Origin: Actinomycetota bacterium
GTDB lineage: Bacteria; Actinomycetota; Actinomycetes; S36-B12; UBA10799
Direction of reading: 5' to 3'
DNA length: 64,000 nucleotides
Assembly (NCBI GenBank): GCA_020636995.1
Contig: JACJWU010000004.1
Coordinates: 186,001-250,000 of the forward strand
Positions 6,906 through 16,177 of this stretch are shown one piece after another. Below the pieces are notes generated by a model. That model saw nothing but the letters and a program-made list of their open reading frames with translations. It made no database searches and had not been told where the DNA came from. The translations under genes were made by a program, and so were the position numbers. Each line of letters opens with the position of its first letter. Within the stretch, counting starts at the first letter, position 1.

Positions 6906-9302
6906 TCAGAAGGTGGCGAAACCGGGACGCTCGGAGGGCACCTGAACACGCATGCGCCGCACGGCGGGAACCATCCGCGCCCACAGCCACGTCAGAGCCA
7001 GGCCGGTGAGCAGCGCGAGTCCCACCGCGTACCAGTTCCGCGCGACATCGAGCACCTGCCAGTGCACGAGGTAGATGAACAACGACGCCTGTGCCACTGC
7101 CGCCACCGCGACGACGACCGGGCGGGGCAGTCGCAGCCGCGGCACCCAGATGAGCAACAGCAGGCCCGCGGCGATCACCCCCAGCCGCGATTCGGAGAAC
7201 GTGACCGCCACCAGCGCGAGCGACATCGCCGACACGAACATCCGTTGCCGCCCGCTGCGCGCCTCCCATACGGCCCAGCCCAGGAAGAACACCCAGAGCA
7301 CGGCCCACGGGGAGAACAAGGACGAGGGCCTCGCATCGGGGACCAGCCACACCGCGAGTGCGAACGTCGCGGCTGTGGCACCGGCCGCCCAGCCGAACGG
7401 CCACCGCGCGCGCCACTGCGCGACCCACTCCATGCGCAGGATGAGGACGGCCATGGGCAGGATCCACAGCAGGGCCCCGATGAACCAGTACCGCCAGTCC
7501 GGGCCGTCGGTCACGGGCTGAGTGATCCAGGTGAGACCCAGCGCGGACGGCGAGTACGGTTGCCAGGTCCAGGTCACGGCCAGCCCTACCCAGATCACCG
7601 CCGGGAAGAGCATCCATCCGATCGACGCCCACACCGCCGGCGACGACCTGCCCACCTGGAACCGCGCGAAGTTGTAGCCGACCAGTGCCATGAGCAGGTG
7701 CGCCCCGCCACGGATGTCGATGACCGCCGCATGCGATCCCAGGACCAGCAGGATCGCGACGGCACGCAGCACGATCGAGGTCTCCGCACCTCGCCCACCC
7801 GAACGCAGGCCGACCAGGGCCTCGATGGGCTGTTCGTGCCACCGGTCAGGCACGAAACCGAGGATCCGTTCCACCTCGATCGACACTGCGACGTAGCTCA
7901 TCGAGTCCCCGCCGAGGCCCCGGAAGCTGTCTGCCGGGCGGGCTGTCACACCCAGCAGTCGGCTGTATGCGGCGAGCAGCTGGTCCTGCCTGCTCCCTGC
8001 CAGCTCCGATTCGCCGGCCATGTCGAACATGCCTACGGCGGCGCCGCGATCGACTTTGCCGTTACCCAAACGGGGAACCGGAGCCTCGATCACCCGCACC
8101 GCCGCACACCCCAGTCCCGTCGCCTGCATGACGCGTGCCCGCACGGTGTCGACCGGGGCATCGGCCACGACGCCGAGTTCCCCGTTCACCTCGACGCACA
8201 CCGCCGTGAGTGGCTCAAGCGCACGCTCCACATCGTTGAGATCGATGCGCAGACCGCGCACCTTCGCGAAGCGAGCACTGCGACCTGTGACGTACAGGCG
8301 GCCGTCCACCAACCGGCCCCTGTCCCCGGTGACGAGCTCTTCGACCTCGGCACCCCGCGCCAGATCCTCGCGGACCGTCGCGTAGCCCATCATCACGTTC
8401 GGGCCCGAATAGACGATCTCACCGACACCGTCGGCATCGGCGCCGCGGATCTCGAATCGTCCACCCGGCACCGGCAGGCCGGCCGAATCCGGGTACCGCG
8501 CCGCCTGCGACGGCGGCAGCACCGCCATGCGCGCCGTGGCCTCGGTCTGGCCGTACATCACCGCCAGCCCCCAGCGTTGACGCTCTCCGGCACTGGCCCA
8601 GCGACGAACCGCGGCGGCGGGCAAACGACCCCCGGCGCAGGTCAGTAGCCGCAGGCTCGTGACCCCTGCCAGCACCTCATCACCGAGCCGGTCGAGCATC
8701 TCGAACGTGTATGGCACCCCGGGCAGCACCGTGGCGGCGTGTGCGCGCGCCGTCTCCCAGAACGACTGGTCTGTGATGGAGTCCGACGTCAGGACCAAGG
8801 CGCCACCAACGGCGAGCGTGCTGTTGATGACCGACAGCCCGTAACTATAGGCGCCCGGTAGCGACGTGAGAACCCGATCCCGCGCGGACAGTCCGAGCGC
8901 CTGCACGATCGAGTCGGCGTTCGCTTCGAGATTCCTGTGCGACAGTCGCACGGCCTTGGGGTTCCCGGTCGATCCGGAGGTCGACAGCAGGACGGCGAGG
9001 TCCGGGTGCAGATCGGTGACGTCGGCGTAGGTGGTCCTGGCATCGCCGGCGCGACACTGCGTGGTGAGCGCCACCACGTGGCCGAGCCGCAAACACGCCA
9101 GGTACTCGACGATGAAGGCCGGAGTGTTCCGCGCGACCAGCACGTGCACCCGCCGGGGACCGACGAGTTGTTCGACCCGCGCGGCGACCCGCTGTTCGAG
9201 TTCCGCGTACGTGAGTGCGTCGGCACCCAGAAGAGCTGGGCGATCGGCGTGGACGGCGAGGTCGGTCGCGAATCGTGGCGCCGCAACGGCCATCACCTGC
9301 AT
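6906..9302 (-). CDS. adenylation - carrier protein - AT3 acyltransferase fusion
   Basis: 798 residues with three modules. Residues about 1-430 form an ANL adenylation domain: A3 STSGSTGNPKAVRLSH, A5 MYGQTEATARM, A7 VTGDRGRLV, A8 FAKVRGLRIDLNDVE and A10 NGKVDR with the catalytic Lys. Residues about 440-500 are a carrier domain with the phosphopantetheine site LGGDSM (Ser about 466). Residues about 505-785 form a multi-pass membrane domain resembling acyltransferase family 3 (VLRAVAILLVLGSHA at its start, FIYLVHWQVLDV near the end). The protein should activate an acyl or amino acid, load it on its own carrier and pass it to a membrane or extracellular acceptor. The divergent promoter carries an iron box, so iron-limited expression is likely. 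Substrate unknown. An alternative ATG lies at 9293. Confidence 0.85.
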   Translation of the reverse strand: MQVMAVAAPRFATDLAVHADRPALLGADALTYAELEQRVAARVEQLVGPRRVHVLVARNTPAFIVEYLACLRLGHVVALTTQCRAGDARTTYADVTDLHPDLAVLLSTSGSTGNPKAVRLSHRNLEANADSIVQALGLSARDRVLTSLPGAYSYGLSVINSTLAVGGALVLTSDSITDQSFWETARAHAATVLPGVPYTFEMLDRLGDEVLAGVTSLRLLTCAGGRLPAAAVRRWASAGERQRWGLAVMYGQTEATARMAVLPPSQAARYPDSAGLPVPGGRFEIRGADADGVGEIVYSGPNVMMGYATVREDLARGAEVEELVTGDRGRLVDGRLYVTGRSARFAKVRGLRIDLNDVERALEPLTAVCVEVNGELGVVADAPVDTVRARVMQATGLGCAAVRVIEAPVPRLGNGKVDRGAAVGMFDMAGESELAGSRQDQLLAAYSRLLGVTARPADSFRGLGGDSMSYVAVSIEVERILGFVPDRWHEQPIEALVGLRSGGRGAETSIVLRAVAILLVLGSHAAVIDIRGGAHLLMALVGYNFARFQVGRSSPAVWASIGWMLFPAVIWVGLAVTWTWQPYSPSALGLTWITQPVTDGPDWRYWFIGALLWILPMAVLILRMEWVAQWRARWPFGWAAGATAATFALAVWLVPDARPSSLFSPWAVLWVFFLGWAVWEARSGRQRMFVSAMSLALVAVTFSESRLGVIAAGLLLLIWVPRLRLPRPVVVAVAAVAQASLFIYLVHWQVLDVARNWYAVGLALLTGLALTWLWARMVPAVRRMRVQVPSERPGFATF

Positions 9303-9322
9303 CCTGCCGAACCCCTCTCCTG

Positions 9323-9341
9323 TTAAGTTAGGCTTACCTAA
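9323..9341. promoter_or_regulatory. IdeR/DtxR-type iron box between divergent genes
   Basis: TTAAGTTAGGCTTACCTAA matches the 19-bp DtxR/IdeR consensus (TTAGGTTAGSCTAACCTAA) at 17 of 19 positions, and is a dyad. It lies 21 bp upstream of the adenylation-fusion ATG (9302) and 18 bp upstream of the iron-binding lipoprotein ATG (9360). Binding of Fe(II)-loaded regulator would therefore be expected to shut both directions when iron is plentiful. Confidence 0.9.
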
Positions 9342-9359
9342 ATCGTAGAAGGAGTGTCA

Positions 9360-10388
9360 ATGATCAAGGCGGGCGGGGCCATCGCTCTGGCGGCGGTGGC
9401 AGTGCTGGGCCTGTCGGCCTGCAGCAGCGGCGACGGCGCGGATCCCACACAGGAGGCTGCGGAGTTCGTGGTCTACTCCGGGCGCAGCGAAGAGCTGGTC
9501 GGACCGCTCATCGAGCAGTTCGAAACCGCCACCGGCGTGCAGACCGAGGTCCGCTACGGCGACACCGCCGAGCTCGCGGCACAACTGCTCGAGGAAGGCG
9601 AGAACTCCCCCGCCGACGTGTTCTTCGCCCAGGACGCCGGAGCACTGCAGGTCGTGCAGGACGAGGGCCTGACGACGGCCCTTCCCACAGCCGTGGTGGA
9701 CAAGGTACCTGCGAAGTTCCGAAGCGCCGACGACCAATGGGTCGGCACGAGCGGTCGGGCCCGGGTGATCGTGTACAACACCGAGCTCGTGCCCGCCGAC
9801 GAGGTCCCGAAGACGGTGTTCGAACTCACCGACCCGAAGTGGGAGGGTCAGGTCGGGATCGCCCCGACGAACGCTTCGTTCCAGGCGTTCGTCACCGCGA
9901 TGCGGGTGACCGTCGGCGAGGAGCGCACGAAGCAATGGCTCGAGGGCCTCATCGCCAACGATGTGCAGACTTTCGAGAACAACCTCGCCATCCTCGATGC
10001 AGTGAACGCAGGGGCCATCGAGGTGGGCCTGGCCAACCACTACTACTGGTACGAGAAGGCCGCCGAGATCGGCGCGGAGAACCTGAAGGTCCGCAACGCC
10101 GCCTTCGAAGCAGGAGACCCGGGCAACCTCGTGAACGTCGCGGGGGTCGCGATACTGCCCACCGGCGCCGACAACCCGGGGTCCGAGCAGTTCGTGGAAT
10201 TCCTGCTCAGCGACGAGGCGCAACAGTATTTCGCCGATGTGACCGCCGAATACCCACTGGTGAAGGGCGTCGCCGCGCGCGATGACCTGCCGCCCCTGTC
10301 ACAGATCGACGGTCCTGACCTCACCCTCGACCAGCTGGCCGACCTGCGTGGGACCCAGGATCTGCTGCTGCAGGTCGGACTGCTCTGA
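9360..10388 (+). CDS. fbpA: ferric iron ABC transporter, substrate-binding lipoprotein
   Basis: 342 residues from the ATG at 9360, which has AGGAG 5 nt upstream (a GTG at 9354 is in frame). Lipoprotein signal ending LGLSACSS. The mature part is a periplasmic-binding-protein type 2 fold of the Fbp/Fut Fe(III) family: FVVYSGRSEELVGPLIEQF, PADVFFAQDAGAL, the ligand-region tyrosines in NHYYWYEKA, and NPGSEQFVEFLLSDEAQQYF. It captures ferric iron outside the membrane and delivers it to the FbpB-like permease encoded 8 bp downstream. The iron box just upstream of the gene fits iron repression. Confidence 0.92.
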   Translation: MIKAGGAIALAAVAVLGLSACSSGDGADPTQEAAEFVVYSGRSEELVGPLIEQFETATGVQTEVRYGDTAELAAQLLEEGENSPADVFFAQDAGALQVVQDEGLTTALPTAVVDKVPAKFRSADDQWVGTSGRARVIVYNTELVPADEVPKTVFELTDPKWEGQVGIAPTNASFQAFVTAMRVTVGEERTKQWLEGLIANDVQTFENNLAILDAVNAGAIEVGLANHYYWYEKAAEIGAENLKVRNAAFEAGDPGNLVNVAGVAILPTGADNPGSEQFVEFLLSDEAQQYFADVTAEYPLVKGVAARDDLPPLSQIDGPDLTLDQLADLRGTQDLLLQVGLL

Positions 10389-10396
10389 CCACCACT

Positions 10397-11911
10397 GTGC
10401 GCGCTCGCCTGACCCCACTGCACATCGTGGCGGCACTGGCCGCCCTGGTGGCGGTCACACCCCTGGTCTACCTGGTCGTGCGAACGGGTTCGGCCGGGTG
10501 GGAGACCGTGTGGGAGATCCTGGCCCGGCCCCGCACACTGCAGTTGTCCGTGGCCAGCCTCGGCCTGGCCACTGCGGTAGCCGGCACGTGCATCGCGGTC
10601 GGGGTCCCGCTCGCCTGGCTACTGACGCGCACGGCCCTTCCGGGTGGGCGCCTCTGGTTGGTCGTCGCCGCACTGCCCCTGGCCGTCCCGTCATACGTCG
10701 CGGCCTACACCTGGCTCGCCGCGTTCCCCGGAATCCGCGGGTTCTTCCCAGCATGGATGGTCCTGAGTCTGGTCAGCCTTCCGTACGTCGTGCTGCCGGT
10801 CGCGGCCGTGCTGTCCCAGGTGGATCCCGCGTTCGACGAGGTGGCCCGCACGCTCGGCGACGGACCGCTGCGCTCCTTCCGCCGTACAACCGCCCCGCTG
10901 CTGTGGCCGGCCGCCGCAGCCGGAGGGCTGCTGACCGCGCTGTACACCCTCAGCGACTTCGGGGCCGTGTCCCTGTTGCGCTTCGACACCTTCACCCGGG
11001 TCATCTACACCTCGTACCGGGCAGCGTTCGACCGGACCAGTGCGGCGGTGCTGTCCTTGGTGCTGGTCGCGCTGGCGCTGGTCTTCGTGCTGCTCGAGCG
11101 CGCCATGCGCAGTCGCCACCAGCAGTGGCGGGTCGGGGCGGGGGCGGCACGGCGCGCACAACGCATCCCTTTGGGACCCTGGCGCTGGCCGGCACTGGCG
11201 GGCGTCATCGCCCTGTTCGGACTGGCTGTGGCGTTCCCCGGGGTGATGCTCGTGCGGCTGATGCTCCAGTCGCAGCGTTTCGAGGCAGACCCGGGTGCGT
11301 GGCTGGCAGCCACCGGCAACACGGTGCAGGCAGCCGGAATCGGGGCTATCGTCGCGCTGGCGCTGGCACTGCCCATCGGTGTCCTGGCCGCCCGGCACAG
11401 CGACCGGGTGACGAAGTCCATCGAATCGGCCGCATTCATCTCCCACGCACTGCCCGGCGTCGTGGTCGGCCTGTCGCTGGTCTACCTTGGCCTGTCGATC
11501 GCCCCCGCGCTCTATCAGACCCTCGCGATGCTGGGCTTCGCCTACGCGGTGCTGTTCCTGTCCAACGCGATCGGGTCGATCCGCTCAGCAACGGCACAGG
11601 TATCGCGCAACCTCGAAGACGTGGCCCGCACCCTGGGCGACCGACCGACCACCACCTGGTGGCGCGTCACCGCCCGGCTGTCCGCTCCAGGCATCCTCGC
11701 CGGGGCACTGTTGGTGCTGGTCACCGCCATGAAGGAACTCCCGGCCACCCTGATGCTGCGTCCAACAGGATTCGAGACACTGGCTACTGAGATGTGGACT
11801 TTCACGACCGTCGGATCATTCAGCCAGGCCGCGCCGTACGCGTTCGGCCTGGTGGTCCTTGCCGCGATCCCCGCATTCCTTCTGGCCCGCCTGACGGGCA
11901 GGCGCTCATGA
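10397..11911 (+). CDS. fbpB: ferric iron ABC transporter, fused two-domain permease
   Basis: 504 residues starting at GTG 10397. Two homologous membrane halves of about six helices each, the usual FbpB arrangement. Each half carries an EAA-type loop: EVARTLGDGPLRSFRRTTAP in the first, and DVARTLGDRPTTTWWRVTAR in the second, the latter followed by the TAMKELPATLMLRP segment. It forms the channel for iron entering from FbpA. It ends with a 4-nt overlap (ATGA) into the ATPase gene. Confidence 0.92.
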   Translation: MRARLTPLHIVAALAALVAVTPLVYLVVRTGSAGWETVWEILARPRTLQLSVASLGLATAVAGTCIAVGVPLAWLLTRTALPGGRLWLVVAALPLAVPSYVAAYTWLAAFPGIRGFFPAWMVLSLVSLPYVVLPVAAVLSQVDPAFDEVARTLGDGPLRSFRRTTAPLLWPAAAAGGLLTALYTLSDFGAVSLLRFDTFTRVIYTSYRAAFDRTSAAVLSLVLVALALVFVLLERAMRSRHQQWRVGAGAARRAQRIPLGPWRWPALAGVIALFGLAVAFPGVMLVRLMLQSQRFEADPGAWLAATGNTVQAAGIGAIVALALALPIGVLAARHSDRVTKSIESAAFISHALPGVVVGLSLVYLGLSIAPALYQTLAMLGFAYAVLFLSNAIGSIRSATAQVSRNLEDVARTLGDRPTTTWWRVTARLSAPGILAGALLVLVTAMKELPATLMLRPTGFETLATEMWTFTTVGSFSQAAPYAFGLVVLAAIPAFLLARLTGRRS

Positions 11912-12930
11912 GCAGCATCGAGGTCGGCGGTCTCACGATGCGCTTCGCAGACGTCCCGGTGCTCAGGGATCTGGATCTTCACGTCCAGACCTCCACCGTG
12001 ACGGCGATCCTGGGCAGTAGCGGCTCCGGCAAGAGCACGCTGCTGCGCTGCATCGCCGGTCTGCTGCGCCCCGAGGCCGGAAGCATCACCATCGGGTCGG
12101 CCGTGGTCTTCGGCGATGGTGTCTGGGTGCCTCCCGAGCGACGCGGCATCGGCCTGGTTCCGCAGGAGGGTTCGCTCTTCCCGCACCTCACCGTCGGTGC
12201 CAACGTGAGTTATGGCCTGCGGGGCCGCGACACCTCCGGCCGCATCGAGCACCTGCTCGACCTGGTGGGGTTGCCGGGCACTGCGAACATGCGACCCCAC
12301 GAACTGTCCGGAGGCATGCAGCAGCGGGTCGCCGTGGCCCGGGCACTCGCCCCATCCCCGCACGTGGTCCTCCTCGACGAGCCGTTCTCCGCCCTCGATG
12401 CCGGCCTGCGCGACGACGTTCGCCAGGATGTTTTCGCAGCGATCCGCGCGACCGGTGCGACCGCCATCCTGGTGACCCACGACCAGGAGGAGGCCTTCGC
12501 GGTGGCCGACCAGGTCGCGGTCATGATGGACGCCACGATCGCCCAACAGGCACCTCCCGCCGATGTGTACTTGACGCCGGCATCACTGGACATCGCCCGG
12601 TTCGTCGGCGACACGGTGATCGTGCAGGCCCGAGGGACCGGCTCCAACACAGCGACCAGCGATTTCGGCGACCTCCCCGCCCACAACCCCACGCGCGCCG
12701 GCGAGTCGGGGGTCCTGGTGTTCCGGCCGGAGGACCTACAGATCACCGGCGACGGCCCCGTTCTCACGCGGGCCGCCGTCTCGACCGTCAACTACCACGG
12801 ACACGACACTGTGGTGGCCGCTCGTGCCGGGGAGCAGGAACTTCTGATCCGTGTCCTTGGCCGGCAGAGTGTCAAGGCCGGGGACGAGGTCACTGTGCGG
12901 GTGACGAGGCCGGGGATCTTCTTCAGGTGA
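11908..12930 (+). CDS. fbpC: ferric iron ABC transporter, ATP-binding protein
   Basis: 340 residues from the ATG at 11908 overlapping the permease stop. ABC ATPase motifs are complete: Walker A GSSGSGKST, Q-loop LVPQEGSLFPHL, signature LSGGMQQRVAVARAL, Walker B VVLLDEPFSALD and H-loop LVTHDQEEAFAVAD. A C-terminal TOBE-like regulatory region follows (about 240-340). Powers Fe(III) import with the two preceding products; last gene of the operon. The following 100 bp before the next gene show no clear hairpin. Confidence 0.93.
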   Translation: MSSIEVGGLTMRFADVPVLRDLDLHVQTSTVTAILGSSGSGKSTLLRCIAGLLRPEAGSITIGSAVVFGDGVWVPPERRGIGLVPQEGSLFPHLTVGANVSYGLRGRDTSGRIEHLLDLVGLPGTANMRPHELSGGMQQRVAVARALAPSPHVVLLDEPFSALDAGLRDDVRQDVFAAIRATGATAILVTHDQEEAFAVADQVAVMMDATIAQQAPPADVYLTPASLDIARFVGDTVIVQARGTGSNTATSDFGDLPAHNPTRAGESGVLVFRPEDLQITGDGPVLTRAAVSTVNYHGHDTVVAARAGEQELLIRVLGRQSVKAGDEVTVRVTRPGIFFR

Positions 12931-13030
12931 GGGTTGGCGTGCCGAGGACGGCTCACGAACCCGCCGCAAGGATTGATCAAGGCCGACTCGCCACCGGCAG
13001 CTTTCGTGGCACGCGTGCCACAGTGGGGTG

Positions 13031-14392
13031 ATGACCGACTACAGCGCAGAGGTGATCGTCATCGGCATGGGCCCGGGCGGCGAGGACGTTGCGGGCAACC
13101 TCGCCCAGGCGGGCCTCGACGTCGTGGGGATCGAGTCCGAACTCGTCGGTGGCGAATGCCCCTACTGGGGGTGTGTGCCGAGCAAGATGATGATCCGCGC
13201 GGCGGGGGCTCTGCAAGAGGGTCGGCGCATCCCCGGCTTGGCGGGTACCAGCCACGTGCACCCGGACTTCGGGATCGTCGCACGACGCATCCGCGCAGAG
13301 GCGACCGACGACTGGAACGATCAGGTCGCTGTGGACCGGTTCACCGACAAGGGCGGACGCTTCGTCCGAGGTGAGGCACATCTGCTCGGCAAGGACCGCG
13401 TGGCGGTGGGCGAGGACGTCTACACGGCCTCGAAGGCGCTCGTGATAGCCGCCGGAACCCACGCCGCCGTCCCGCCGGTCCCGGGCCTCGCGGACACCCC
13501 GTTCTGGACCAACCGGCAGGCGATCGCCGCCACCGACGTGCCTGAGTCCCTCATCGTGATGGGTGGCGGCGCGATCGGCGCCGAACTTGCTCAGTCCTTC
13601 GCGCGCTTCGGCAGTCGCGTGACCATCATCGAGGGCGCAGATCGGATCCTGCCACCCGAAGAACCGGAGGCCAGTCAGATCGTGGCCGATGTCCTCACCG
13701 CCGAGGGCATCGAGATCCACACGGGCCGGTTCGCCTCGAACGTCGCCCACGACGGGTCCGGATTCGCGGTGACGGTCGGGGACACGGTGGTGCGAGGCCG
13801 ACAACTGCTCGTTGCCACCGGTCGCAGCTCCAACGCACCCGCGCTCGGCGCCGACGTGCTCGGCGTCGAACTGCAGCGGGGCTTCCTCCCCGTGGACGAC
13901 CACATGCGGGTCGTTCCCGGTGTCTACGCGGTGGGCGACATCGCCGGCAAGGGAGCCTTCACACACATGGCGATGTACCAGGCCGGGATCTGTGAACGCG
14001 CCATCCTCGGCGAGCCCGGACCCGGCGCCGACTACTCAGCGGTTCCGCACGTGACCTTCACCGACCCGGAAGTCGGCTCGGTCGGGATGACCGAACAACA
14101 GGCCCGCGATGCAGGTCTGCGCGTCGTCACCGGGAGCACGTCGGTGCCGAGCACATCGCGGGGATGGATCCACAAGGTCGGCAACGAGGGCATCATCAAG
14201 GTCATTGCCGACGCCGATCGCGGTGTGCTCGTCGGCGCGACCAGCGTCGGCCCCACCGGCGGCGAGGTGCTGTCCGGTCTGGCGGTGGCGGTACGCGGTG
14301 CAGTACCGATCGCCACGCTGAAGAACATGATCTACGCCTACCCGACCATCTGGCGCGGCATCGAGGCGGCGATCCACGACACGGGGCTCTAG
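13031..14392 (+). CDS. FAD/NAD(P)-dependent class I disulfide-oxidoreductase family protein
   Basis: 453 residues from the ATG at 13031 (GTG at 13028 also possible). FAD-binding GMGPGGEDVAGNLAQAG, redox-active disulfide motif GGECPYWGCVPSK (two Cys four residues apart), NAD(P)-binding GGGAIGAELAQSFARFG, second FAD motif VYAVGDIAGKGAFTHMAM, and C-terminal dimerisation domain. It therefore belongs with mercuric reductase and dihydrolipoamide dehydrogenase. The usual C-terminal His-Pro catalytic dyad is replaced: the segment reads NMIYAYPTIWRGIE, with Tyr where His is expected. The substrate is thus not lipoamide by default. It shares its stop (CTAG) with the convergent gene. Confidence 0.85.
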   Translation: MTDYSAEVIVIGMGPGGEDVAGNLAQAGLDVVGIESELVGGECPYWGCVPSKMMIRAAGALQEGRRIPGLAGTSHVHPDFGIVARRIRAEATDDWNDQVAVDRFTDKGGRFVRGEAHLLGKDRVAVGEDVYTASKALVIAAGTHAAVPPVPGLADTPFWTNRQAIAATDVPESLIVMGGGAIGAELAQSFARFGSRVTIIEGADRILPPEEPEASQIVADVLTAEGIEIHTGRFASNVAHDGSGFAVTVGDTVVRGRQLLVATGRSSNAPALGADVLGVELQRGFLPVDDHMRVVPGVYAVGDIAGKGAFTHMAMYQAGICERAILGEPGPGADYSAVPHVTFTDPEVGSVGMTEQQARDAGLRVVTGSTSVPSTSRGWIHKVGNEGIIKVIADADRGVLVGATSVGPTGGEVLSGLAVAVRGAVPIATLKNMIYAYPTIWRGIEAAIHDTGL

Positions 14393-15996
14393 ACGGGGCG
14401 GGGGCGCCAGACCTCGCGCAGTCCGAAGCGTGCACCATGCGAGGCCATGTCCTTCCAGAAAGCCTCGTCAGAACGCGGATCGGCCAGAGCGGCCTGCGCC
14501 CTGCGGTACTCGTCCGACCCGCGCAGCTCTCGGTGAAGTCCGTCAGCCTCGACCCCGAGTCGGGCATCTCCGAGCACACCGATGAGGCGGTCGTAGTACC
14601 GCTGCCGTTCCAGCATCGTCAGCGCCCCTTCCGGGTCCAGGGGCTCCACGAACATCGCCGCAAGATGGGCCAACCGCTCCTTCTGCAGCCACGCGGCCAC
14701 AGCCTCGACGTCAGAGCCTTCGCGTGGCCCGGCGTGAGCCGATCCGCCGTGCAGCATCTGGACCTGCCACATCAACCACCCATCGACCAGGCCGATCTGA
14801 CAGGCACCGAACCGTGCGAGCACGCGGGGCATCAGCATTCCCGGGCCGCGCAGGTCGAACGCCACGGGCCGCACCGAGTCACCGAGCCGGACCCCGGTCA
14901 CCCGGACCCGGCCGACGGCCGCCCAACGATGGATGAACTCGAGCCCACGGAACCGGTGGTCGAGGTCGCAATCCATCGCCGGCCAGGCGGCAGGCACCTG
15001 CTCCCAGTCGAGGACCTGCTCGCTACCGCCGGTCGGATCTACAATCATCCGGGACAACGCCGCAGCGACATCCTCACCGCCCACCTCGACGATCTCTCCA
15101 CGGGTCAACACCAGGTGATCTTCGAGGCGCTGAAGCCGCCGGAAGCCGTGGCGGTCCCGCACCACCGTCGCACCCCGCACCGGCTCGTGGAACGCCACGG
15201 AACGCTCGTGCTCGCCACCGACTCGCAGACACAGCAGACAGTGCCCGTCGTTGTGCATCTCGGGCTGGGAGAACTCGTCCTCCGAAAGCCACGTGTCGTA
15301 CCGGGTCGGCACGGATCCGGCGCGGCCGCGCGGCCGGTGCTCGCATGCTTCATCGCATCCCAGTTCCGACAGGTACAGGCGGCGTCGGTTGTTCCAGTGC
15401 ATCGCCGCCACGATCGACAGCGAGACCCACGGGCCACCATGCATTTTGCACTGGTCACCTGGCTGGGCGTCTGGAATCAGCGGGCAGCACCGATGCTGGA
15501 TCGTGCGGCCCTGCATCCCCCACGTGTCGACGACCGAGCCGTCGCTGAGATCGACCAATTCCACGCCGGCATCCGACCACCGCACGAGGAACCGGCCGCC
15601 CAAGCCGGCGGCGGCTTCCCAGCCGGCCGTGTCGTCGCGGACCACACACACCCGGTCCAACCATTGCCGGTCGGCCGACAGCGCAGTGGCGGCAAGGTGC
15701 GGCACGCCGGGGTTCTTCCTGGCATGGTCATGGACACTCGTGCTGAGCAGGAGCACAGGGTGCTCGAACGGGAAGGGGTCACGGTTCGCCGAGGCGGTGA
15801 AGACGACGCGATGTCCCGCGAGCAGCATCCGCAGTTCCTGCGTCCGGAAACCCGCGATCACCTCCCGGCGGGTGCGAGGGAAGGGCCGCCAATCGTGGGC
15901 AAGCGGCGACAGGGCGCCGTGCACCGGCTCTCGCGGCGTGCGCGACGTGACATCAAGCGCTGGATAGTGAATGTCCCGGACCGACAACTCGCCCAT
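14389..15996 (-). CDS. large hypothetical protein with Cys/His clusters
   Basis: 535 residues from the ATG at 15996, which has GGGGGT upstream (a GTG at 16035 is an alternative). No signal peptide or membrane segments. The N-terminal 200 residues look beta-rich with many Trp. Four clusters suggest metal binding: HRCCPLIPD..QCKMHGGP, LGCDEACEHRPRG, HNDGHCLLCLRVGGEHER and a later MDCDLDHRFRG. The C-terminal 150 residues are helical. I do not recognise the family. It runs convergent to the oxidoreductase gene and is followed upstream by a GTTAG repeat block. Confidence 0.6.
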   Translation of the reverse strand: MGELSVRDIHYPALDVTSRTPREPVHGALSPLAHDWRPFPRTRREVIAGFRTQELRMLLAGHRVVFTASANRDPFPFEHPVLLLSTSVHDHARKNPGVPHLAATALSADRQWLDRVCVVRDDTAGWEAAAGLGGRFLVRWSDAGVELVDLSDGSVVDTWGMQGRTIQHRCCPLIPDAQPGDQCKMHGGPWVSLSIVAAMHWNNRRRLYLSELGCDEACEHRPRGRAGSVPTRYDTWLSEDEFSQPEMHNDGHCLLCLRVGGEHERSVAFHEPVRGATVVRDRHGFRRLQRLEDHLVLTRGEIVEVGGEDVAAALSRMIVDPTGGSEQVLDWEQVPAAWPAMDCDLDHRFRGLEFIHRWAAVGRVRVTGVRLGDSVRPVAFDLRGPGMLMPRVLARFGACQIGLVDGWLMWQVQMLHGGSAHAGPREGSDVEAVAAWLQKERLAHLAAMFVEPLDPEGALTMLERQRYYDRLIGVLGDARLGVEADGLHRELRGSDEYRRAQAALADPRSDEAFWKDMASHGARFGLREVWRPRPV

Positions 15997-16177
15997 GGCG
16001 GCACCCCCGGTGTGCACCGTGCTTCCCGCCGACACCGCGCCGACGAGCCGGTCGTCACCCGGGGCACCGTGCCGGTGGCGCGGTTGCCGGAGCAGCTAGC
16101 CGGGGCTTGTCGCCACTCACTCTTGACCTGTCTCAGAGGATACCGCTGCGGTCCGACATGGTCGCTCTACGCACTTC

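Noticed and set aside
6795..8648. 617-codon plus-strand frame opposite the adenylation fusion gene
   Set aside because: Composition is Arg/His/Pro-rich antisense of a GC-rich gene; the minus strand carries clear adenylation and carrier motifs.
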